Shown: piece by piece, positions 29,783 through 37,683 of the stretch
Numbering within the stretch: position 1 is the first letter of the stretch
Layout: the number at the start of each line of letters is the position of its first letter
NCBI RefSeq assembly: GCF_900290235.1
Contig: NZ_OLMK01000034.1
Location: 62,001 to 126,000, forward strand
Source of the DNA: Streptomyces sp. MA5143a
GTDB lineage: Bacteria; Actinomycetota; Actinomycetes; Streptomycetales; Streptomycetaceae
DNA length: 64,000 nucleotides
Reading direction: 5' to 3'
Position numbers and translations under genes: made by a program
The notes under the pieces: generated by a model
Database searches by the model: none
Seen by the model: the letters and a program-made list of their open reading frames with translations, nothing else
Told to the model about the DNA's origin: nothing

Positions 29783-30978
29783 GGCTGGATCTCCCATCTG
29801 TGTGCGGCGACGAACTCCCCCACCGCCTGATCGACGGCCTCCTGACCGGTGCCGGTCACGCGGAGCACACCCAGGTAGTCGCGGTTGGTCCGGTACAGCT
29901 CGTGCCGCTCGCCGACGCGGCGCAGCGGACGGTACGTCAGGTGGACGCCGTCGAGGCGGAGCTCGGTCGGCTCCGGTGCCGCGACGAGCGTTCCGGCCCG
30001 GTCGGCGCACGGGTACTCCAGGAGGGCGGCGCCGTCGCGTCGTGGCTCCAGGTCGGCGGGGAGTGGCTCGCCGAGGTGGGTGCGCAGGATGTACTCGAAG
30101 AGGGGCAGGTCGAGCAGTTCGGCGAGAAGCAGGTCGCACTGGTCGCCGATGGCCCGGTAGTTGACCTCGATGACGCGGGCCCGGCCCTCGTGGACGACGA
30201 ACTCGGTGTGGCAGGCTCCGAAACCGACGCCCAGTGCGTCGAGTTGGGCGAGGACCTGCGCGACGACCGGCTCCGGGTGGGCGGGGACGAAGGTCATCCG
30301 CTCCTCGATGAAGTACGGCGGCGGGGAGACCTCGGTGTGGAATCCGCCGAGGACGTGCCGGACGCGACCGTCTCCGAGGGTCTCCAGGGTGTACAGCTCA
30401 CCCGGCAGATACTCCTCGACGACCAGGGCGGCGCCGGGGCGGCGGGCGAGGATCTCCTTGCCGTGGGCGACGAGGTCGGCGGCGTTCTCGACGAGCACGA
30501 CGTCCTCGCTGGCGACGCCCTCGCGGGGCTTGAGGACGCACGGGTACGGCGCGTCGGCGACCGGCGGTCCGGTCAGGTCCGCCGGTTCGGCGATCTCGGA
30601 GGACCAGACGGTGTCCACCCCGGCGGCGGCGAGCCGGCGGCGCATCTCGCCCTTGTCCTTGCAGCGCAGGGTGGCCCGCCAGTCCTTGCCCGGCAGCCCG
30701 AAGTACTGCGCGGCGAGGGCGGCCTGGGTCTGGAGGTGGTCGCTGTTGGTGAACACCGCGGCGGGCCGATGGTGGGTGGAGATCCGGGTGATGACGGCGC
30801 GGAAGTCGCGTACGTCGCACGGGAGGACCTCGACACCGAGGTGCTCCGGGTACACGGCGCGATGGGCGTCCGGCTGGTCGGTGAGGATCGTGACGTCCGG
30901 ACCGAGCCGGGCGGCGGCGGGCAGGAAACCCTCGGTGACGGAGTCGGTGGGGTTCAGGGCGAGGAGGTACAGACGCAT
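29779..30978 (-). CDS. ATP-grasp ligase, first gene of the siderophore operon
   Basis: 399 residues from MRLYLLALNP. An N-terminal Rossmann-like domain (about 1-100) precedes an ATP-grasp fold with CVLKPREGVASEDVVLVE (the phosphate-binding loop and Lys) and VVEEYLPGELYTLETLGDG. The metal-binding end is CHTEFVVHEGRARVIEVNYRA (Glu and Asn ligands). It would activate a carboxylate as acyl-phosphate and join it to an amine. ATP-grasp ligases are unusual partners for NIS synthetases and suggest an extra amino-acid or carboxylate unit. No strong ribosome site precedes it, but an iron box lies 141 bases upstream. Confidence 0.88.
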   Translation of the reverse strand: MRLYLLALNPTDSVTEGFLPAAARLGPDVTILTDQPDAHRAVYPEHLGVEVLPCDVRDFRAVITRISTHHRPAAVFTNSDHLQTQAALAAQYFGLPGKDWRATLRCKDKGEMRRRLAAAGVDTVWSSEIAEPADLTGPPVADAPYPCVLKPREGVASEDVVLVENAADLVAHGKEILARRPGAALVVEEYLPGELYTLETLGDGRVRHVLGGFHTEVSPPPYFIEERMTFVPAHPEPVVAQVLAQLDALGVGFGACHTEFVVHEGRARVIEVNYRAIGDQCDLLLAELLDLPLFEYILRTHLGEPLPADLEPRRDGAALLEYPCADRAGTLVAAPEPTELRLDGVHLTYRPLRRVGERHELYRTNRDYLGVLRVTGTGQEAVDQAVGEFVAAHRWEIQP

Positions 30979-31118
30979 GGGACGGTGCACGGCTTCCGCT
31001 GGCGGATGAGGGGTCGGACGGGGCGGGCCGGCGACGAAGAGGGCCGCGGAGGCGGTCTGGTCAGCCCCGCGATTCACGATCCGCACCCCACTTGGCCATC
31101 AGCACTTGATCTTGCAGC

Positions 31119-31137
31119 TAAGGTAAGGCTTACCTCC
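31119..31137. promoter_or_regulatory. DmdR/IdeR-type iron box
   Basis: TAAGGTAAGGCTTACCTCC matches 14 of 19 positions of the iron box TTAGGTTAGGCTAACCTAA. It lies between the divergent ATP-grasp and FhuF-like genes and should repress both when iron is plentiful. Confidence 0.8.
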
Positions 31138-31174
31138 TCGCCTCACCAAACTCCCTCACGCTCTGGAGTTGCCG

Positions 31175-32110
31175 ATGACCATGGCCTCCCTGGCGCTCCC
31201 CCGGGCCGCCGCTCCCCCGCACACCCCGGGCCTCCCCGCCGCCACCCCCACGCACGTCGCGGACCTCCTCCCCTCCACCCAGACGGGCGTCGCGGGTCTC
31301 CTCGCCGCCGCCTACCGCCGTCTGGACGAGATGGGCGAGGTGCTGTCCGTACGGGTCGGGGAACCGGGCCAAGGCCCCACGGCGGCGTCACCCGCAATGA
31401 CCACCGGTGCCGTGTTGTTGACGGACGGCCGGGAGGGGGTGGAGGCGTTCGTCGAGGCCGAGGCCACGCGGATCCGGAGCCGCTACGACCACACCGCGCC
31501 CCGCCATGTCGCCGCGTCCCGGGCCCTCCATGACTATGTGTGGTCGGTCGCCCTGCTGATGAGCGGTGTCTGGTACCTGGAGCGACGGGTGCCGCGCATC
31601 GCCCCCGATGACGTTCGGGTGGACGTCACGTCGGGCACGTACGAGATCCGCCCGGGACGCGCCCTCGTCTGTCTGCCGGACGATCCCGCGGCGGTGCTCG
31701 ACGGCGCGCGGACGGTCGGCCACCAGGAGGCGTTGCGGGCCGAGTTGCGGGCGGCCGTGGCGGACCACATGGGGCCGGTGCTGGAGGCGTTCGGGCCGTA
31801 TGTACGCCGGGGCTCGCGGGCTCTGTGGGGCATGGTCTCCGACGACCTGGTCTCCGGGCTCTGGTACCTCGGGCGCGTACGCGGCGACGAGGCCGCGGGG
31901 GTCAGGGCCGCGTCGGAGGTACTGCCCGCCGCCCGCGCCCCCTTCCCGGGCGGTGCCGACTTCCGCGTACTGCGCACGGCCGACGGCCACGAGCACCCGA
32001 CCCGCACCCGCAGGGGCTGCTGCCTCTACTACACGATCCGCCCGGCCGAGGCCTGCTCCACCTGCCCCCGCACGTGCGACGCGGAACGTCTGCGACGGCT
32101 GGAGGGCTGA
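31175..32110 (+). CDS. FhuF-like ferric-siderophore reductase with 2Fe-2S C-terminus
   Basis: 311 residues from an ATG with TGGAG six bases upstream. A poorly conserved N-terminus precedes a middle region (HDYVWSVALLMSGVWYLERRVP) and the C-terminal cluster motif RRGCCLYYTIRPAEACSTCP. The C-C-x10-C-x2-C spacing is that of FhuF, which binds a 2Fe-2S cluster and reduces Fe(III) in imported siderophores. Divergence from the siderophore operon across an iron box indicates joint iron control. It probably releases iron from the product of the neighbouring genes. Confidence 0.87.
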   Translation: MTMASLALPRAAAPPHTPGLPAATPTHVADLLPSTQTGVAGLLAAAYRRLDEMGEVLSVRVGEPGQGPTAASPAMTTGAVLLTDGREGVEAFVEAEATRIRSRYDHTAPRHVAASRALHDYVWSVALLMSGVWYLERRVPRIAPDDVRVDVTSGTYEIRPGRALVCLPDDPAAVLDGARTVGHQEALRAELRAAVADHMGPVLEAFGPYVRRGSRALWGMVSDDLVSGLWYLGRVRGDEAAGVRAASEVLPAARAPFPGGADFRVLRTADGHEHPTRTRRGCCLYYTIRPAEACSTCPRTCDAERLRRLEG

Positions 32111-32361
32111 GGCGAGGCGGCCAACGGCCTGCGGACGGCGCGGCGGCCCGTAGGCGGCGGTCGGGAGCCTGGCGGCTCGATTGCCGGGCGCCTGGGCTGC
32201 GGGGCGACTCCGTTGCGGGGCGGCTCCGTGGACCGGGAAGGAACGGCGGTGGCGTCAACCCCGAAGCCGACGCCCTGAAGTCGACTGCGGGCCCGCCGAC
32301 CGCCGTGCCATCGACCCCGTAGCCGACGGCGAGCGCACCACGTGCCTCGCCTTGGCGCACA

Positions 32362-33201
32362 TCACCCCTGCCAGCCCTCGACCACCGACGGGGCCAGCGC
32401 GCCGGCCTGGGCGTGGCCCGCGCGGGCCGCGGCCGGGCGGTGTGTGTCGTCCGCCAGATTGCGGCCCATCGCGCGACGCGCGGCAGCGTCCGGGGTGAGC
32501 AGGACGACACGCGCCCCTTCGCCGGAGAGTTCGGCGGCCTGCCGCGCGGCGCTCGGATGCGGGCCGACCGCCCGTGGGACGGGTACGACGGCCAGTACCC
32601 GGCCGTACTCGCGGGCGAGTTGGAGGTTGGCGGTCGAACGGCTGCCGCCGTCCATCCAGCGTCGGCCGGCCACGGTGACCGGCGGCCACACGACGGGCAC
32701 GGCGCAGCTCGCCGCGACCGCTTCGAGGAGTGTGACCCCGGACGTCGAGTCGAACACCTCGGTCCGCCCGTTCCGCGCGTCGACCGCTGCGATGCGCAAC
32801 TCCCCCTCGGGCCAGTCGCGTACGCCGCCCAGGAGCGGGGCGACCGTGTCGAAGACGTCCGACTCCGGGCCGGTCCGGGCACGGAGTGCCGCCCGGCCGA
32901 GGCGTTCGACGGACCGCTGGGGGTCACGGGAGCCGAGCGCCGCCCAGAGGTAGGTCGCGGTCTGGCGGGCCGTCACCGGCAGCCGGACCGCGTCGGCCCC
33001 GGAGAGCTGACGCTCGTAGAGATCCGCGGCCGGGACGCCGGACCGGAGCCGGGAACCGAAGACAGCGCCGGCGGACGTTCCGATGACGACATCGGCGCTC
33101 CCGAGATCGACCCCGGCCCCGCTGAGCCCGGCGAGCACTCCCGCCATCCAGGCTCCGCCCACCGGTCCGCCACCACCGAGCACGAGTGCGGTACTGGACA
33201 T
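32362..33201 (-). CDS. Patatin-like phospholipase/esterase
   Basis: 279 residues, start ATG with GGGGGAGGAG upstream. The patatin fold is shown by the oxyanion loop GGGGPVGGAW, nucleophile motif GTSAGA (Ser near 43) and DGG (catalytic Asp near 186), the usual Ser-Asp dyad. It would hydrolyse acyl lipids. No signal peptide or membrane span is present, so it acts in the cytoplasm or at the inner membrane face. Two near-identical palindromes flank its promoter, so expression is probably repressed by a TetR-like protein encoded elsewhere. Confidence 0.9.
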   Translation of the reverse strand: MSSTALVLGGGGPVGGAWMAGVLAGLSGAGVDLGSADVVIGTSAGAVFGSRLRSGVPAADLYERQLSGADAVRLPVTARQTATYLWAALGSRDPQRSVERLGRAALRARTGPESDVFDTVAPLLGGVRDWPEGELRIAAVDARNGRTEVFDSTSGVTLLEAVAASCAVPVVWPPVTVAGRRWMDGGSRSTANLQLAREYGRVLAVVPVPRAVGPHPSAARQAAELSGEGARVVLLTPDAAARRAMGRNLADDTHRPAAARAGHAQAGALAPSVVEGWQG

Positions 33202-33251
33202 GGGCGCTCCTCCCCCTTGAGGCCCGCGGACACCCGATCCGCAGGACACAG

Positions 33252-33271
33252 AACGGGGAGCTGTCCCCGTT
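33252..33271. promoter_or_regulatory. Operator palindrome 1 upstream of the patatin gene
   Basis: AACGGGGA and TCCCCGTT are perfect 8-base arms around GCTG. The site lies 51 bases upstream of the start codon, downstream of the predicted -10. Confidence 0.65.
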
Positions 33272-33295
33272 TTCCCGGTCGACCTTAGCACTTGA

Positions 33296-33315
33296 ACCGG
33301 GGAGCAGTCCCCGGT
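33296..33315. promoter_or_regulatory. Operator palindrome 2 upstream of the patatin gene
   Basis: ACCGGGGA and TCCCCGGT are perfect 8-base arms around GCAG. It is the same design as the palindrome at 33252, and the centres lie 44 bases (about four helical turns) apart. Confidence 0.65.
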
Positions 33316-33582
33316 AACAGGGGGCGGGAAGGGAGGGAGGGAGTTGCGGCGGGCGCCCGCCCCACCGACCAGGCAAGGAGGCCGTGATCCCCCGAGGCCC
33401 TGATGCCCGGCCAGCCTGGTTTCACGGGGTGGGTGACCCACTGGGCCCAGGGCCGCCGCCTGGTTCGCGGACGCCTGAGCGCTGTTGCCGTCAGGACGTG
33501 CCTGAGGGCTGTTGCGGCATGGACGTGGAGGTCTTCGCGGTACGGGCTCAAGGGCGGGTGTGGATCGGCCGATGACGGTGGC

Positions 33583-34413
33583 ATGGAAGCGCACTCGCCC
33601 GTTGCACGCCGTCAGGTCTCCCGCCGTCTGATGACTGCCGGGCTTCTCGCCGGGGCCTGGGAGGTGGCGGCCGGGCCTCTGGCCGGGACGGCGAGAGCTG
33701 CTTGCACGCGCCCGGGAGCGACCCCGGACGGTCTGCGGGCGCTGTTCGGGTCGGAGAACCGCGTGATCCGTACGTCTGAGCGGGTGGCCGCGGTGACCTT
33801 CAACGCGGCTTGGAACGACGCCGGCCTCGACAGCATTCTCGACGACCTCGCCCGTCGGCGTACACCTGCCACGTTCTTCCTGACCGGCGCTTTCGCCGAC
33901 CGTCACCCCGAGGTGGTCAGGAGGGTAGCGGCCGCAGGGCACGGGCTGGGCAACCACTCCTACAGCCATCCCTCCTTCAAGGACCTGACCACAGCCGGAC
34001 GACGCCGCGAGGTCCAGGCAGCGGACCAGGCCCTGCGCGCGGCCGGGGCGGGACAGTCCCTGACACCGTTCTTCCGGTTTCCCTACAGCGAGACCGGCGC
34101 CGCCCTGATCGACGAGGTCAACGGCCTGGGTTTCGCGGACATCGAATACACCGCCGACACCAATGGATGGAAGGGCACCGAAGGCGGCATGACCGTGGAC
34201 CTCGCGGTGGGCCGGGCGCTGGACGCCCTGCGTCCAGGGGCGATCACGCAAATGCACGTCGGTACGTCCGAGGGCGGCGCCGAGGTGATCGACGCGCAGG
34301 CCCTGCCGCGGATTCTCGACGCGATCACCGCACGTGGCTACCGCGTCATCGACCTCCGCACCCTGCTCACCCCGGTGGCCGGCCCGGCAGACCGCGGGAA
34401 CCCACCGGGTTGA
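33583..34413 (+). CDS. Secreted NodB-fold polysaccharide deacetylase-like protein with altered first motif
   Basis: 276 residues. A twin-arginine-like N-terminus (SRRLMTAGLLAGAW) and ATARA-type cleavage near residue 40 indicate export, possibly by Tat. The NodB domain spans about 65-265. Zinc histidines appear in NHSYSHPSF, motif 3 in FFRFPYSETG and motif 4 as DTNGWKG. The first motif, normally TFDDGP and supplying the general base and a metal ligand, reads TFNAAWND. Catalysis may therefore differ, or the protein may be non-classical. The ribosome site is weak. Family members remove N- or O-acetyl groups from cell-wall or chitin-like polymers. The stop is followed in frame by a gene remnant. 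Confidence 0.85.
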   Translation: MEAHSPVARRQVSRRLMTAGLLAGAWEVAAGPLAGTARAACTRPGATPDGLRALFGSENRVIRTSERVAAVTFNAAWNDAGLDSILDDLARRRTPATFFLTGAFADRHPEVVRRVAAAGHGLGNHSYSHPSFKDLTTAGRRREVQAADQALRAAGAGQSLTPFFRFPYSETGAALIDEVNGLGFADIEYTADTNGWKGTEGGMTVDLAVGRALDALRPGAITQMHVGTSEGGAEVIDAQALPRILDAITARGYRVIDLRTLLTPVAGPADRGNPPG

Positions 34414-34440
34414 GGCAGGCGCCCGCTCCGGAGCAGCTCA

Positions 34441-34785
34441 GCAGCAGAATGCGGGGCCGACGAGACCAGCGAGCAGATCATCGGGTTCTACCGGCGTGCG
34501 TGGGCACACTCGGACGCGACGACCAACGAGCTTTCACTCGACGCCCCCGGCCATGTGCCGTGGTGGCCCGAGCCCCGTCCCGACACGAACCTGTTCGCCG
34601 TCATGGTCCATGTCCTCTCCGAGTCCGTCCGGCGTGCCGGGCACGCCGATGTCCTCCGCGAGGGCCTCGACGGCCGGACCGGGTTGCGCGCCGAACACGA
34701 GACGCGGATCGACGAGGAAGACCGTGCAGCGTACTGCGCGAAGATCGAGCGGGCCGCCAGGTCGGCCGCGCCGATCAAGGCGTAG
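34441..34785 (+). pseudogene. Truncated DinB/DUF664 (mycothiol-transferase-like) gene remnant
   Basis: An open frame begins right after the stop of the deacetylase gene, without a good start codon or ribosome site. It encodes the C-terminal two thirds of a DUF664 protein (ADETSEQIIGFYRRAWAHSD, GHVPWWPE, SVRRAGHADVLRE). Complete members are about 165-180 residues; the N-terminal helix with its His ligand is missing. An internal ATG at 34555 could yield only 76 residues. The 3' end overlaps the convergent isochorismatase-like gene by 11 bases. It is most simply a decayed gene left by a deletion that also joined it to the deacetylase. Confidence 0.8.
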
Positions 34786-35344
34786 ACGGTGCGATCATTT
34801 TGAGCCAGTCCTCGACGGTGACGACATCCGCCCACTGCGGGAACAGCCTTTCGGTGAGCATCGTGTGGACCTCGGGGTCGGTGTCGAGGCAGGCGTCCGT
34901 CAGGACGGTGAGACCGAAGTCCAGGTCGATGGCGCGCCACAGGGTGGACAGCACCACGGCGCTGGTGGCGATGCCGGTGAGAACGAGGCTGTCGATGTCG
35001 CGGGCCCTGAGGACCAGGTCGAGGTCACTGCCCGAGAACGCGCTCCCCCTCCTCTTGGTCACCACCACGTCGCCCTGCTGGGGCGCGACGTCGTCATGGA
35101 TCTCGGTGCCGGGGGCGCCCTCGGTGAACAGGCCGGCCCGCAGCACGTTCGCCATCACCTTGTTGCGCGGGCTGACTTGCGGATCGCCCGGCCGTAACCC
35201 CATCACCACGTAGATCACGGGGATGCCGGCAGCCCGGGCACCGTCGATCGCTCTGCGGAGGCGCGGCAGGTAGCCGGAACCGTGGTCGGCGATGGCCACG
35301 ACGTCCCGTTGGACGTCCATCACCAGAAGTGCGCTGTTCGCCAT
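34775..35344 (-). CDS. Isochorismatase-fold hydrolase lacking the nucleophile cysteine
   Basis: 189 residues from MANSALLVMD; GAAGGA lies nine bases upstream (a second ATG three codons earlier sits directly on the ribosome site). The fold markers are LLVMDVQRD (catalytic Asp), VTKRRGSAFSGSDLD (Lys) and cis-peptide LTGIATSAVVLSTL. In cysteine hydrolases the last motif is GxxTxxCV. Here Cys is replaced by Val, so amidase chemistry is doubtful. Relatives with GIATS(A/G)VVLST are common in actinobacteria and may be isochorismatase-like or inactive. Its promoter region is shared with the divergent GH43 gene. Confidence 0.82.
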   Translation of the reverse strand: MANSALLVMDVQRDVVAIADHGSGYLPRLRRAIDGARAAGIPVIYVVMGLRPGDPQVSPRNKVMANVLRAGLFTEGAPGTEIHDDVAPQQGDVVVTKRRGSAFSGSDLDLVLRARDIDSLVLTGIATSAVVLSTLWRAIDLDFGLTVLTDACLDTDPEVHTMLTERLFPQWADVVTVEDWLKMIAPSTP

Positions 35345-35411
35345 GGTCGCCATTCCTTCTCCGTCGGGAAACGAGCGAGTCTGATCCTTGTCCTGCACCC
35401 CTCCTTCGCGG

Positions 35412-35424
35412 TCGAAACTTTCGA
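35412..35424. promoter_or_regulatory. Palindrome TCGAAACTTTCGA, sugar-regulator operator type
   Basis: The 13-base site is an exact palindrome about its central base. It matches the GAAA-N-TTTC elements upstream of Streptomyces xylanase and arabinofuranosidase genes. It lies about 109 bases upstream of the double-GH43 start. Confidence 0.6.
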
Positions 35425-35532
35425 GGGCGTCAGGGAGTAGTTCGGTGATTGACGCGCGTCAGCGCAGATAGCAACACTCTTCGACGGGTTTCCAACAGGA
35501 AGCGCCAAAAGCTCGCAGCCCTGGAGGTCGGC

Positions 35533-37623
35533 TTGCAGGACTACGCCGGTTACGTCTTCGTCTACTTCACCGGCGAGGGCAGCCCGGACGGCGAGCAGAT
35601 CCGGTTCGCGCTCAGCCGGGGCGACGACCCCCTCCGCTGGCGCGAGATGAACGGCGGGGCCCCTGTCCTGACGTCGGACCTCGGGACGAAGGGCCTGCGT
35701 GACCCGTTCCTCGTCCGCTCGCCGCGGGGCGACGGGTTCCATCTGATCGCCACCGACCTCCGTATGCACGGCGAGCAGGACGGCGACTGGGACCGTGTCC
35801 AGCGCACGGGCAGCACCGCGCTGATGGTCTGGGACAGCACCGACCTCGTGAACTGGACCGACCCGCGCCTGGTCCGCCTCGCCCCCGGCACGGCCGGGAA
35901 CCTCTGGGCGCCGGAGGCGTGTCACGATCCCGACCGGGACGAGTACGTCGTGTTCTGGGCCTCCAAGCTGTACGCCACCGACGACCCGGAGCACACCGCC
36001 GACACGCACAACGTGATGCTGTACGCGACCACCCGCGACTTCCGTGTCTTCGGCGAACCCCGGCTCTGGAACGACCCCGGTCACTCCGTCATCGACTCGA
36101 CGGTCGTCCGGCACGACGGCGCCTACTACCGCTTCACCAAGGACGAGCGCGCCAACTCGCCCGAGGCGCCCGGCGGGAAGTTCATCACCGTGGAGAAGTC
36201 GGCCGACCTGAGGGCGACGTCGTACGCGTTCGTGGCCGACGGCGTGGGGCAGGGAGTGATCGAACAGGGTGAGGGCCCGATCGTGTTCAGGTCCAACTCC
36301 GAGGCCAAGTGGTACCTGTTCATCGACGAGTTCAGCGGGCGCGGCTACGTCCCCTTCGAGACCACCGACCTCGACTCCGGCACGTGGACGCCCTGCGAGG
36401 ACCACGCACTGCCACCCGGGGCCCGGCACGGCTCCGTCCTGCCCGTGACCCGGGCGGAGTACGAGCGGCTGTTGGCCGCGTACGCGCCGGGCACGTCCGT
36501 CGTCGACGCCCATCTGCGGGCGGGGCTGAAGGCGTACGCCCTCGTCGACGAGCACACCTCGAAGGTCGTGCTGCCCCTGCACCCGGGCACCGAACTCGAC
36601 ACGCTCGCACCGGACTTCGACCTCGCTGCGGGCGCGAGCATCGACCCTCCGTCCGGCACCCCGCGCGACTTCCGCACCCCGCGCCCGTACACGGTCACGG
36701 CCGCCGACGGCACCCGGCGGACCTGGACGGTCGAGGCGCTCCCCATGCGCAGCCCGCTGCTGCCGGGGCTGACCGCCGACCCCAACATCCAGGAGTTCGG
36801 CGGCCGTTACTACATCTACCCGACGACGGACGGCTTCGAGGGCTGGGGCGGCACCCGGTTCACGGTGCACTCCTCCGACGACCTCGTCACCTGGCAGGAC
36901 CACGGCGTCGTCCTGGACCTGGAGACCGATGTGAGCTGGGCGGACCGGTATGCCTGGGCACCGGCCGCCGGGGAGCGCGACGGGGCGTACTACTTCTACT
37001 TCTGCGCGAACCAGCAGATCGGCGTGGCCGTCGGGGCCAGCCCCACCGGCCCGTTCCGCGACGCGCTCGACCGGCCCCTCATCGCACGGGACGACTACGC
37101 CGGCCAGATGATCGACCCGGCCGTGTTCCGGGACGACGACGGCGCCACGTACCTGTACTGGGGCAACACCGAGGCGTACGGGGTCCCCCTCCACGACGAC
37201 ATGGTGTCGTTCGACCCGGAGCGGGTGCGCCGGTTCACCCCGGAGGGCTTCCGCGAGGGCGCGTTCGTCATCAAGCGGCGGGGCGTCTACTACTTCATGT
37301 GGTCGGAGGACGACACCCGCAGCGAGGACTACCGGGTCGCCTACGCCACCGGGCCCTCACCGCTCGGGCCGTGGACCAAGAAGGGGGTGATCCTGCGCAA
37401 GCGCCCCGAGTACGGGATCCTCGCCACCGGCCATCACACGGTCGTCAACGTCCCCGACACCGACGACTGGTTCATCTGCTACCACCGGTTCGCGATCCCC
37501 GGCCCCAAAACGCCGCGCGGCGACGGCACACACCGCGAGTCGACCCTGGACCGGCTGGTGTTCGCGGCCGACGGCTCCATCGAGGAGGTCGTCCCCACGC
37601 TCGGGTCCATCGACCCCGTCTGA
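35533..37623 (+). CDS. Intracellular double-domain GH43 glycosidase
   Basis: 696 residues from a TTG with GGAGG six bases upstream; an upstream TTG would add 28 unsupported residues. Two GH43-like propellers are joined. Domain 1 (about 1-330) has GLRDPFLVRSP and NLWAPEACHDPDRDEY. Domain 2 (about 415-690) has LTADPNIQEFGGRYYIYPT (first Asp), DRYAWAPAAGERDG, MIDPAVFRDDDG (second Asp) and the general-acid region FREGAFVIKRRGVYYF. Domain 2 keeps the full catalytic set, while domain 1 looks partly degenerate. No signal peptide is seen, so it would trim imported arabino- or xylo-oligosaccharides inside the cell. The palindrome upstream suggests LacI/BxlR-type control. Confidence 0.88.
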   Translation: MQDYAGYVFVYFTGEGSPDGEQIRFALSRGDDPLRWREMNGGAPVLTSDLGTKGLRDPFLVRSPRGDGFHLIATDLRMHGEQDGDWDRVQRTGSTALMVWDSTDLVNWTDPRLVRLAPGTAGNLWAPEACHDPDRDEYVVFWASKLYATDDPEHTADTHNVMLYATTRDFRVFGEPRLWNDPGHSVIDSTVVRHDGAYYRFTKDERANSPEAPGGKFITVEKSADLRATSYAFVADGVGQGVIEQGEGPIVFRSNSEAKWYLFIDEFSGRGYVPFETTDLDSGTWTPCEDHALPPGARHGSVLPVTRAEYERLLAAYAPGTSVVDAHLRAGLKAYALVDEHTSKVVLPLHPGTELDTLAPDFDLAAGASIDPPSGTPRDFRTPRPYTVTAADGTRRTWTVEALPMRSPLLPGLTADPNIQEFGGRYYIYPTTDGFEGWGGTRFTVHSSDDLVTWQDHGVVLDLETDVSWADRYAWAPAAGERDGAYYFYFCANQQIGVAVGASPTGPFRDALDRPLIARDDYAGQMIDPAVFRDDDGATYLYWGNTEAYGVPLHDDMVSFDPERVRRFTPEGFREGAFVIKRRGVYYFMWSEDDTRSEDYRVAYATGPSPLGPWTKKGVILRKRPEYGILATGHHTVVNVPDTDDWFICYHRFAIPGPKTPRGDGTHRESTLDRLVFAADGSIEEVVPTLGSIDPV

Positions 37624-37683
37624 GGCCCCTCCGGGCGCACGCCTCGGATCGGTCGTACGGCGGCCGTTCACCAGGACGCGGCG

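Larger units (their letters stand above)
33202..33582. other. Intergenic region with paired palindromes upstream of the patatin gene
   Basis: Two palindromes (listed separately) lie at 33252-33315. Between them on the reverse strand is a possible -35/-10 pair TTCAAG and TAAGGT. From 33316 to 33582 I see no gene or other clear element. Confidence 0.5.

Noticed and set aside
33403..33582. Extended N-terminus of the NodB-like protein
   Set aside because: The extra 60 codons lack hydrophobic signal features; the Tat-like signal starts only after the ATG at 33583.
35449..35532. Upstream TTG start of the double-GH43 gene
   Set aside because: No ribosome site, while GGAGG precedes the TTG at 35533 and the family match begins there.
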